This document shows, piece after piece, positions 39,265 to 49,100 of a DNA stretch of 64,000 bases (its first letter is position 1; each line of letters opens with the position of its first letter). A model generated the notes under the pieces. It was not told where the DNA came from. It worked only from the letters and a program-made list of their open reading frames with translations, and ran no database searches. Made by a program: the position numbers and the translations under genes. The stretch is from Nitrosospira multiformis (GTDB lineage: Bacteria; Pseudomonadota; Gammaproteobacteria; Burkholderiales; Nitrosomonadaceae). The stretch spans positions 682,001 through 746,000 of the forward strand of contig NZ_FNKY01000001.1 of NCBI RefSeq assembly GCF_900103165.1, read 5' to 3'.

Positions 39265-39948
39265 ATGAAACAACTGGTGCTGGACATCGCCCCATCGCCA
39301 CCCCCAACGCTGGCAAATTTCGTGCCGGGCCGGAACGCCGAACTGTTACAGACCCTGGGTAATATCCTCGCCGGACTGGAGCGGGAGCATTTTGTTTATC
39401 TATGGGGCGGTAAGGGATGCGGCAAAAGCCACTTGCTGCAGGGGATGGCAGGACTATGCATGCACGATAAAATGAGCACAGCATATTTTGCATGTGATGC
39501 GAATACCAGTTTCAGCGCGGGTGGCGATGCCGATTGCGTGATGGTGGATGACGTGGATCGCCTTAATGCCGATGCGCAAATTGGCTTGTTTAATCTCTAT
39601 AATGGTATTCGTGAGGAGGGCCGTGCGCTCCTCCTGGTAAGCGGCTCCGCCGCTCCGGCGCAATTGAAGTTGAAAGTGCGTGAAGATCTTGTTACCCGCT
39701 TGGGATGGGGTTTGGTATATCAGATGCATGAATTGACTGACGAGGAAAAAGCAAAAGCCATGAAAAGTCACTCCGCCAGCCGCGGACTCGATCTGTCGCA
39801 GGAGGTGTGCGACTACCTGCTTCGTCATGGACGGCGCGATTTACCGTCCTTGATGGCTACGCTCGATGCGCTTGATAGTTATTCGCTGGCGAACCGGCGT
39901 AAAGTCACCGTTCCATTGGTACGCGAGTTATTGCAGGTGGCATCATGA
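39265..39948 (+). CDS. hda: DnaA regulatory inactivator Hda
   Basis: AAA+ protein related to DnaA domain III that works with the sliding clamp to hydrolyse DnaA-bound ATP and limit re-initiation. 227 residues. The N-terminal QLVLDI is the clamp-binding type motif; the P-loop is WGGKGCGKSHLL and Walker B is VMVDDVDRL. No DNA-binding domain IV, which separates it from DnaA. Stop overlaps the next gene by four bases. Confidence 0.94.
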   Translation: MKQLVLDIAPSPPPTLANFVPGRNAELLQTLGNILAGLEREHFVYLWGGKGCGKSHLLQGMAGLCMHDKMSTAYFACDANTSFSAGGDADCVMVDDVDRLNADAQIGLFNLYNGIREEGRALLLVSGSAAPAQLKLKVREDLVTRLGWGLVYQMHELTDEEKAKAMKSHSASRGLDLSQEVCDYLLRHGRRDLPSLMATLDALDSYSLANRRKVTVPLVRELLQVAS

Positions 39949-40607
39949 AACTTGCCTTGTTTGACCTCGACAATACCCTCCTGGCCGGCGACAGCGATTT
40001 CGAGTGGGCGCAATTCCTTATCGAGCAGCACGTGCTGGATCGGGAAGTATATGAAGCACGCAATGTGGAATTCTATGAGCAATACAAAGCCGGTACGCTC
40101 GATATCCACGAATTCCTGGATTTTCAGTTAAAGCCATTGTCGCGCCACCCTCGCACGCAGCTCGATGCCTGGCACCGTGAATTCATGGAGAAGAGGATTC
40201 TGCCCCTGATAGCGCCCGGTGCGCGCGAACTGATTAACAGGCATATGCTTGGCGGTGATCTATGTGTCATCATCACTGCCACCAATCGCTTTGTTACCGC
40301 ACCGATCGCGCGGACACTGGGTATAAGCAATTTGATCGCCACCGAGCCGGAGCAGAAGGATGGCGAATTTACGGGCCAGGTTTCAGGATTACCCTGTTTC
40401 AGGGAAGGCAAGATAGCGCGTCTGGAAAGCTGGCTGGATGAGCACAATCTGACGTGGCTGTCGTTCCTGGAAAGCTGGTTTTACAGCGACTCACTGAATG
40501 ATCTGCCGCTGCTCAAAAAAGTTACCCATCCTGTCGCGGTGGATCCTGATGCAACGCTCAAGGGCTATGCCGAAAAAAATGCGTGGCCCATCATCAGCCT
40601 GCGATAA
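39945..40607 (+). CDS. HAD-superfamily hydrolase, subfamily IB (SerB-like)
   Basis: 220 residues. Motif I DLDNTLLAGDSD has the nucleophile aspartate; the cap domain is helical; motif II (CVIITATNRFV) and motif III/IV (SFLESWFYSDSLNDLPLL) are all present. Such proteins dephosphorylate phosphoserine or related small molecules; the substrate cannot be told. It overlaps hda by four bases, a pairing frequently seen in betaproteobacteria. Confidence 0.93.
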   Translation: MKLALFDLDNTLLAGDSDFEWAQFLIEQHVLDREVYEARNVEFYEQYKAGTLDIHEFLDFQLKPLSRHPRTQLDAWHREFMEKRILPLIAPGARELINRHMLGGDLCVIITATNRFVTAPIARTLGISNLIATEPEQKDGEFTGQVSGLPCFREGKIARLESWLDEHNLTWLSFLESWFYSDSLNDLPLLKKVTHPVAVDPDATLKGYAEKNAWPIISLR

Positions 40608-40706
40608 CGTTGCAGGAACGTTCCACCGTGCGCGGGAGGGGCTGGAACAAACAGTCCGTGCTGCCTGTATGCCCTCGCCCGGGATTCTGAGTGTTTGCGT
40701 TCTGGT

Positions 40707-41687
40707 GTGACTTCCGCCAGACATCCTTTACGGTTGCTGATCCTGTTTTCGGTGCTTGCACTCGGCAGCCTGTTCGCCGGATTGCTATTCGGCAGTGTGG
40801 ACATCCCTGTTTCCGGCATTGTCAGTGCACTATTTTCGCCAGCTGACAGCGTTTCCCATCAAATAGTCTGGCAACTGCGCCTGCCGCGCGTATTGGCGGC
40901 ATTTGCCTGTGGCGGCCTGCTCGCCCTGGCGGGCGCGCTACTGCAGATTTTATTGCGCAATCCACTGGCTGATCCCTATATTCTGGGCGTATCCGGCGGG
41001 GCGGCGGTGGGCGCGCTTGCCGCCATGCTGCTGGGATGGGGACTCCTGTTGACCAATCTGACATCACTGGCGGGCGCATTGGCAGCGATTGCCATCGTGT
41101 TTGGCCTGAGTTTTCGCGCTGGTGACTGGAATCTTTACCGGCTGCTTCTGACAGGCGTCGTGTTGTCCGCTGGCTGTACCGCCCTGACCACGTTGATTCT
41201 GACCCTGGCGCCGGCCAGCGATGTAAAAGGTATGCTGTTCTGGCTGATGGGCGACGTTTCCCGGGCCGAAGGATTGCTGCCTGCGTGGATCACCCTGATC
41301 ATGGTAGCGGCCATGAGCCTGCTATTTTCCGGTAGCCTCAATGTTCTGAGTCTCGGCCAGATGAAGGCAAAAACGCTGGGTGTGGCCGTGCTGCCATTGC
41401 AGATTGGGGTCTACTTTGGCGCGTCATTGGCGACTGTGGCGGCGCTGATGCTGGCGGGCGCCATCGGTTTTGTCGGGCTGATCGTGCCCCACGCCGTCCG
41501 CCTGCTGGGGGTGAGCGACTTTCGTTGGCTATTGCCCTTGTCGGTGTTGCTGGGGGGCGGCTTTCTTACGCTGGCCGATACCCTGGCGCGCACCTTGTGG
41601 GCGCCCCAGCAATTGCCGGTCGGGGTGTTGACAGCATTATTGGGCGTACCGATGCTGTTGCTGCTGCTGTCGAAAAAACATTCGTAG
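40707..41687 (+). CDS. FecCD/BtuC-type ABC transporter permease
   Basis: 326-residue inner-membrane permease for iron-siderophore or cobalamin import, with about ten transmembrane helices. Family motifs are RLPRVLAAFACGGLLALAGA near the start and NPLADPYILGVSGGAAVGAL; the cytoplasmic coupling region AGAIGFVGLIVPHAVRLL is complete. A GTG start at 40707 is chosen; a TTG at 40695 is possible and no strong ribosome-binding site is visible. No ATPase or binding protein adjoins it: the next gene is a PPTase. Both may relate to the NRPS, for example uptake of its product, but this is inference. Confidence 0.88.
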   Translation: MTSARHPLRLLILFSVLALGSLFAGLLFGSVDIPVSGIVSALFSPADSVSHQIVWQLRLPRVLAAFACGGLLALAGALLQILLRNPLADPYILGVSGGAAVGALAAMLLGWGLLLTNLTSLAGALAAIAIVFGLSFRAGDWNLYRLLLTGVVLSAGCTALTTLILTLAPASDVKGMLFWLMGDVSRAEGLLPAWITLIMVAAMSLLFSGSLNVLSLGQMKAKTLGVAVLPLQIGVYFGASLATVAALMLAGAIGFVGLIVPHAVRLLGVSDFRWLLPLSVLLGGGFLTLADTLARTLWAPQQLPVGVLTALLGVPMLLLLLSKKHS

Positions 41688-41782
41688 TTTTGTGGCAGAC
41701 CGCCGGTTTGCTCCGTAGCCTTCGATAAGGCTGGCTCCAGGAATTAGAATTGCAAGTCAGGCAATATCATCACCCGCACTCC

Positions 41783-42523
41783 ATGACTTCCGCATCGGCC
41801 ACCGAATTACCCGCAGGGACGGTTCACCTCTGGTATACGTCCGTACCGCAGGCGAGGATTCCGCTCGATCAATATCTATCCATTCTTGATGAGGAGGAGC
41901 GATGCCGCGCAGCCCGATTCCATTTCGATCGCGACCGGGAATCCTTTATCCTGGCGCGCGCCTCCCTGCGTTGTTTACTGGCGCGATATACGGGTGCCGA
42001 TCCCGCTCAGATCCGGTTCAAGCAGGATCCATACGGAAAATTGTATATCCATCATCCGGTTAGTTTGGTGCGGTTCAATGTCACCCATTCCGGCGATTGC
42101 ATCGTCCACGCAATCGCTCAGGGGACCGACGTTGGAGTGGATGTCGAGATCCTTCGCAATTCCGTTGAGCTTGCTTCGATTTCATCGTATTTTGCCGCTG
42201 GCGAACAAGCATGGCTGCTTGCGGCTGACGCTCAAGCGCGGGATACCCGGTTTTTCACTCTCTGGACATGCAAGGAAGCCTATATCAAGGCTCTTGGACG
42301 GGGATTGTCAAAGCCCCTGAACAGCTTTGAGATCAGCTTCGCAGAAGGAGGGGAGCCGAAAATTCTCTCCGATTCCGAGGATGGCGCTCACTTGAGTTCA
42401 TGGCAGTTGCTGCTTTTCGAGCCCCGCCGGAACGTATTGGGCTGCGTCGCCGTGGACGTTGCGTCAACCCGGGTCGAGTTGCGTGATTACGACTCAGGCG
42501 TGTTGCTGCGGCGTATCGTCTGA
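41783..42523 (+). CDS. 4'-phosphopantetheinyl transferase, Sfp type
   Basis: Transfers the phosphopantetheine arm from CoA to carrier-protein serines, making NRPS/PKS carrier domains active. 246 residues. Sfp-type motifs are RFNVTHSGD, GVDVEIL (magnesium ligands) and WTCKEAYIKALGRGL. The ATG at 41783 gives a normal N terminus; an upstream in-frame TTG at 41750 is unlikely. It faces the NRPS operon, whose four carrier domains are obvious clients. Confidence 0.95.
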   Translation: MTSASATELPAGTVHLWYTSVPQARIPLDQYLSILDEEERCRAARFHFDRDRESFILARASLRCLLARYTGADPAQIRFKQDPYGKLYIHHPVSLVRFNVTHSGDCIVHAIAQGTDVGVDVEILRNSVELASISSYFAAGEQAWLLAADAQARDTRFFTLWTCKEAYIKALGRGLSKPLNSFEISFAEGGEPKILSDSEDGAHLSSWQLLLFEPRRNVLGCVAVDVASTRVELRDYDSGVLLRRIV

Positions 42524-42556
42524 GTGGGATAGCTGTGGCTGTCGTATCGCCGGTTC

Positions 42557-43189
42557 TCATCGGGTTCGAACGAAGCACTGGATATATGCGTCGCCGGTAT
42601 CCTTCTTGACGTAATCCGTGGTTTCGTATGACGCATAGGAGCGGCGCTCGACAACAATACGATCGAAGTGATGGACGAACTGCCACCGCAGCACCGGGCG
42701 CGTGGAAAAGCAGGGGATGAAGACTCCGCCTCGACGCAGGGCGCGCGTCACGGCCGGCATTACTTCCATCCACAAGGCTTCGTCGTCCCACAGCGAAACC
42801 GGTACGAGATAGGGATCGAAGAAGATGCCGTCGAGGCTTTCCGGCTCCATCCGCTGGATATACTCGAAAAAATCCGCATGAACAATCTCCAGCGCTGGCG
42901 GCGGGGACGGGTTGCGTTCGCGAAAAAGCTCGATGACCCGCGGAAATTTCTCGATGACGGTATGATGGCGCGTGGCCGGGTTGGCGGCGATGCGTAACGC
43001 CGAAATGCCCAGACCCAATCCCACTTCCAGAAATTCCGAACCGTAGCCGCAAAGGATGTCGGCGGATTCCCACATCAGCGCGCTTTCCCATCCTTGCATT
43101 GCCTGTCCATCGTCTATGTAGAGCGTGACCTCCTCGTTATTTTCGACGAGCTTTATCTCCGGGTTTTCCCGTTGCTGTATTGCGTCCAT
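42557..43189 (-). CDS. Class I SAM-dependent methyltransferase in the NRPS operon
   Basis: 210 residues. SAM motif I is EVGLGLGISALRIA near residue 55, with the acidic motif II VIEKFPRVIE and motif III-like SLDGIFFDPYL. The layout (about 200 residues, one Rossmann domain, YDDGQ/FFDPY-type motifs) recalls guanidinoacetate and arginine N-methyltransferases (GAMT/RMT2 group), but the assignment is loose. The ribosome-binding site AGGAGAGCG lies on the NRPS stop codon (10-bp gap), so it is co-transcribed and probably modifies the NRPS product or a precursor amino acid. Confidence 0.85.
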   Translation of the reverse strand: MDAIQQRENPEIKLVENNEEVTLYIDDGQAMQGWESALMWESADILCGYGSEFLEVGLGLGISALRIAANPATRHHTVIEKFPRVIELFRERNPSPPPALEIVHADFFEYIQRMEPESLDGIFFDPYLVPVSLWDDEALWMEVMPAVTRALRRGGVFIPCFSTRPVLRWQFVHHFDRIVVERRSYASYETTDYVKKDTGDAYIQCFVRTR

Positions 43190-43199
43190 AGCGCTCTCC

Positions 43200-46100
43200 T
43201 CAAAATGGCGTCGCGATCGTGCCGCCGGTGGCGGCAAATCGATCCAGCATCGCCTTTAGATCCTTGGAAAATACAAGCTCCCCGAGCGGGGAAACCGTTG
43301 CCCGATGCCGCCAGCGCGGCAGCGGGTCAATCTTTGGCAGCGGCGCGCTTTCAGCCTGCGCGGCGGCCACAGCCAGCGCCAGGCCGGCGATGGTGGGCAT
43401 CTCAAAAATCTGCTGTAGCGGCAGTTCGACCCCGAATTCATCGCGTAACCGGGAGATCACCTGGGTCGCGAACAGCGAGTGTCCCCCGATGGAGAAGAAA
43501 TTATCATGAATACCGATGTGCTCGATGGCGAGTACCTGCTGCCAGATTGCGGCGAGTTTTGTCTCGGCGATGGTACGCGGTGGAGCAAAGCTGTCGTCCG
43601 AAGTTTCCGGCACCGGTAATGCCAGGCGATTAATCTTGCCGCTGGGGGTGATCGGCAATTCTTCAAGCACGACGAATACCGCCGGTATCAGATAATCAGG
43701 CAATCGCCGGTCAAGATGCCGCCGTAAGCCATCGGACGCCGGAGCCTGCTCGGGTCTTGCCGAAACATATGCGACAAGCCTTTGGCCATCGGCGTATTCC
43801 TGCGGGATAACCACCGCTTGCTTCACTCCAGGATACTCCAGAAGCTGTTTTTCGATTTCTCCCGGTTCGATGCGGTAGCCCCGAATCTTCACCTGGAAAT
43901 CCCGCCGCCCGATGAATTCGATGCTGCCATCCGGAAGCCGGCGGCCGAGGTCACCCGTACGGTAAAGCCGCCCTCCTCCGCCATCCGGTGGAAATGCCGC
44001 GATTCCGCCTTGCCGCCAATAGCCCATGGCGATAAAGGGACCGCGCAACACGATTTCCCCTGGGCAGTAGACGTCCACCGGTTCTCCGGTGTCGCCCAGC
44101 AATAAAAGCTCGACACCGTCGACCGGGTAGCCGATGGGTACAGCGTCGCGCATCAGCGTGGCTCCAGTATCAATAAAATATTGTAGCGCCAAGGTCGATT
44201 CAGTCAGGCCGAAACCATTGACCAGCAGGCAGTCCGGAGAAAAATGGGTGCGGAAAAGATCGACATCGCGCCGGTACACGGCTTCGCCTCCGAGCGCGAC
44301 AAGGCGGATTTTTTCCAGACGCGTGATTCCAGGCGCTGAATTGGACAGTGCATGGATGAGATGGCGGAATAGGGTCGGCGCGCAATGAAAAACCGTAATT
44401 TCTTGTTCCACCAGGCAATCGACGAGCGCCTGCATGCCATTCTCCCGCACCGAAATAGGATAAACCGCCGCGCCGTTAAGCAGGGCACCGAATATGTCCT
44501 GAACCGCGGCATCAACGCTGTACGAAGAGACAAATGTCAGCCGGTCATCGGCGCATAAATGCAGGTTATTGCTGTAGGTCCGGACATGCCCAAGAACGTT
44601 GCGGTGAGTTTGCACGACACCCTTCGGTTCCCCCGTGGATCCTGAGGTATAGAGGATGTAGGCGATAGCGCCAAGAGACACGGGGGGTGGCGGGTTTGTC
44701 TCGAAGCGTTCGGTCTCGCCAAGCCGGATCACCTGCGCATATTCTGTGGAAAAACCGTCGATATCGGTCAGGACCGCGGCCGCCCCGGAACTGTCGATAA
44801 TCCGCTCAGTCCGGGCGGGAGGATGAGCGGGATCAAGAGGGACGTAGGTTTTGCCAGCTTTCAGTATGCCAAATATGGCGGCGATCATCGATGCGTCGTG
44901 GCGAAAGAACAGGGCTATGCGCTCCACGCTTTCGCCACGCAAGGAGAGAATCGCATTGGCAATTCGGTTGGAAAGCGCTTCCAACTGCTTATAAGTCCAT
45001 CGCTCGTTTTTTACCTGGATGGCAATGCGATCGGGGTAGCGCTCCGCCTGCTCGCGAAAACGGCTCCCTATCGATTGCTCGACCGCTTGTTCGGGGAATT
45101 CGTTAAAAGAGGTCGCAGGCGCGATCCCGTTTTTTCCGGATGGTATTTGATGAGTGAGCCGCAAATGCGAGAGTGGTACGTCAGGATGGGTAGCTATGGC
45201 TTCCAGGAGTGTTGTGAAATGGCCGAGTATGCGTCTTACGGTCCCGGACTCAAAAAGATCTCGCGCATACACCGCATGGAGCCGGATGGTCCGGTCATAT
45301 TCAATGGCATAGAGTGTGAGGTCAAATTTTGCCGATTCTTCCGATTCTTCCGGCTCGGCCGGTTCACCGGAGTCGCCATCCCGTTCAGCATCCGGCCCGG
45401 CATCCGGCGTTTGCGCTGCATCGCCGGGGAGTCGACCATCGATATTCAGCAGATTGAACATCACCTGAAAGAGCGGCGCCTGGCTGAGATGGCGGGCGGG
45501 AGCGAGCCTGGCCACCAGCATCTCGAAAGGCATATCCTGATGCGCATACGCCTCGGCTGCCACGGTACGTACCCGCTCAAGCAGGGTGGCAAACGAGGGA
45601 TCACCCGCAAGATCGATGCGCAAGGCGAGCGTATTGACGAAGAACCCGATCAATCCCTCCAGCTCGCTGCGAGTGCGGTTGGCGATGGGCGTGCCGATCA
45701 CCAGATCGGATTGCCCGCTGTAGCGCGCCAGCAGCGCGCCAAAGGCGGCCAGGAGCGTCATGAACAAAGTGGCACCCTGGGCTTGCCCGAGTGCGCGCAA
45801 GCGCGCGGTAAGCGATGCATTCAGCCACACCCCGCAACGTCCGCCGCGATAGCTGGACTGGGCCGGGCGCGGCCGGTCGGTGGGCAGGGAAAGCTCCACC
45901 GGCGCATCCTGCAGCTGCTTTTGCCAGTAGGCGAATAAGGCATTCAGCCGTTCGCCCTGTAGAATGCGCCGCTGCCAGCAGGCAAAGTCGGCGTACTGGA
46001 TCGGCAGCGCCGGCAGGGGCGGCTCGCCGCTGACCCTGCCGGCATAGAGCGCGCGCAGATCGCGATGCAGGATCTCCAGCGACCAGCCATCGGCCACGAT

Positions 46101-49100
46101 ATGGTGGAACACCAGCACCAGCCAATGATAATCCGCCTCAAGGCGCAACAGGCTGGCACGCAGCAGCGGACCGTGCACAAGATCGAAGGGTGCGGCCAGG
46201 GCGGCGTTGGCGGCGGCGCGGGCGCGTTCCAGACAACCGGCCGCCGGCTGGCTGACATCCACCAGCGGCAAGTCGATACGCAAGCCTGGTGCAACGAGCT
46301 GCACCGGCACGCCGTCGAGGGCGGTGAAGGTGGTGCGCAGCGCCTCGTGGCGGTCGAGCAGATCGCCCAGGCTGTCTTCCAGCGCCTTGCGGTCCAGGGG
46401 ACCATCGAACGGCAGCACCGTGCTCAAGTGATACACCGGACTGCCCGGATACAACTGCTCGAAAAACCAGAGCCGTTGCTGGGCAAAAGATAGCGGGCAG
46501 GGATCCGTCCGCAGCCCGGCAAGAATAGCCGGCTCGGCAGTGGCCTCGCCTGTTTCCCGGCCCATGGCACGCACGAGACCGGCCACTGTTGGAGACTCGA
46601 AAAGCTGGCGCAAGGGGACTTCCATGTGGAAAGTGTCCCGAATCCGTGAGATTACGCGCGTTGCCAGCAATGAGTGCCCACCCAATTCAAAAAAATTATC
46701 CTCCACGCCGACAGCATCGAGACCGAGAACCTGCGTCCATATTTGCGCAATTCGTGTTTCGTCGTCCGTACGGGGAAGAATGGGGGCGCGCCCGAGATCC
46801 GGACGTGAGTGATCCGGGGCCGGAAGCGCTCGCCGATCGATCTTGCCGCTTGGTGTGAGAGGGAGACTGCCGAGAAAGACATAAGCCGGGGGCACCAGAT
46901 ACTCCGGCAGCCGTTCGAGTAGAAACCGGCGCAGATCGCCAGCCGCAGGCGGTGTTTCCATCCGGGCCACTACATATGCGGCCAGCCGGCGGTCGCCAGG
47001 TTCATCCTCCCGCGCCATCACGACGGCCTCACGCACTGCGGGATGGCTGGTGAGTACCGCCTCCACCTCGCCTGGCTCAACTCGAAAACCGCGAATCTTG
47101 ACCTGGTGATCCAGACGGCCAAGAAACTCGATATCGCCACCGGGAAGATAGCGGGCGAGATCACCGGTTCGATAAAGACGTGCACTTGGACAATCAGGGT
47201 CGGCAACGAATTTTTCGGCGGTCAGTTCATCCCGGTTGAGGTAGCCCCGCGCAAGGTTGTCCCCGCCGATATACATTTCTCCTGGCACCCCAATGGGTAC
47301 GAGGCGCTGGCCGGGATCAAACAGGTGAATGCACGTATTGGCGATCGGACGGCCGATGGGGGGCAGAAGAGGCCAGCCGCTGGGCGGACCTGCAAGCGTG
47401 TAAGCGGTGACCACGTGGGTTTCCGATGGACCATAATGATTGTGCAATTGGCATCCGGGGAGATTCCTGAACAGGTTGCGGATCTGGGGCGTGACCTGCA
47501 ACTGCTCCCCGGCAGTGATGATCTCTCGCAAGGTTGCCGGGAGCGGTTCGACGTGAACGGCAGCCTCCGCCAGTTGCTGTAGTGCAACAAAGGGAAGGTA
47601 TAACCTGTTAACTTGTTGTTCGCTGATCAGCCGCCATAACCCCATCGGGTCCTGCCGCAACGTTTCGGGGGCCAGGATGAGGGTCGCGCCGGCACAAAGG
47701 GTCGAGAAAAGCTCCTGAAACGAGACGTCGAAGCTTAATGGCGCAAATTGCAGCGTGGTGCCACCTGGACCGAGCTCCCCATGCTGCCAGCTTATCAGAT
47801 TAACGAGTGTCCGATGTGGCAGAGCCACTCCCTTCGGCTGGCCGGTCGACCCCGAAGTATAAATAATATAGGCCAGATTTTCCGGTTTTGGCATCGACTT
47901 TGGCACGATGGGTGGCGGGTCGTCCGGCAGTGGTGGAAACGACTCATCCATGCACAGCGCGTGATGGGCTGGCAGCCGCTCAAGTAGCGCACGCTGGGTA
48001 AGCAGTAAAAGTGCTCCGCTGTCTTGCAGCATGAAGGCTAACCGCTCTCGCGGGTATGCCGGATCGAGCGGCACGCAGGCGCCACCGGCAAAGAGAACGG
48101 CAAGTACCCCGCTCACCATCTCCGGCGAACGCTCCAGACAAAGCGCCACCGGTGTATCCGGATGCACGCCGAGGCGGCGCAAATGATTGGCAATCATGTG
48201 GGCACGATCACTGATCTCACGATAAGTGAACCGGGTGATGCCATGGACCAGGGCAACTGCATCGGGCGTGCGTGCCGTCTGTTCCAGAAAGAGCTCGTGA
48301 ATGCAGCGGTCGCGTGGATACTCCCGCCGGGTGTGGTTCCAGTCCGTAAGCTGCCGCCGTTCGGCGGCTGTGAGCAACGAAAGATCCGCGAGACGCGCGG
48401 CGGGGTTCGCCGTTATTGCTTCCAGCAGCGTGCGCCAGTGATTGAGCATGCGCATGATGACGGCATCGTCGAAATGCGCGCGGTCATATAGAAACCTGAG
48501 TAGAAGTTCCTCGCCCGGCGCTGCAATCGCTGTCAGGGGATAGCTGGTGCGTTCCACAGCCCGGGTTGCGCTGGCGGCTTTGCTTTCTTCTGCAATTCCG
48601 CGACGGGGATAGTTTTGAAAAACCAGCAGGCTTTCGAAAAGCGGCTGGCCGGAGGGAATCTCACTTAAGCGTTGCACCTCCGCGAGCGAACTGTATTCGT
48701 ATTCCCTGTCCTTGAGCTGACGGGCTTGCAGATCCTGCAACCAGTCAAGTAGGGGGGCATCTTCTGCCACGGAAACGCGTAACGGCAATGCATTGATGAA
48801 AAGTCCCAGCATCGACTCGACGCCGGCAATCGCCGCGGGGCGTCCCGACACGATGACGCCGAACACGATATCGGTTTCACCGCTGTAGCGGCTCAGGAGC
48901 AGCGCCCAGGCCGCCTGAATCAGCGTATTGAGCGTGAGCTGGTGCGTGCGCGCGAAAGTTTCCAGTGTGGCTGTTGAAGCGGTTGACATACGGATATATC
49001 GTTCCTCATGTTCCCCTGCTTCCCCTACTGCTCCCGCCCCTCCCGTCCCCGAATGCGGCCGGTCCACCACCAGCGGCGTGGCGGCGAAAAATCCCTGGAG

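Noticed and set aside
40608..40706. A B12 riboswitch or Fur site before the FecCD permease
   Set aside because: Only a short palindrome GGAACGTTCC is seen; it matches neither the riboswitch core nor a Fur box.
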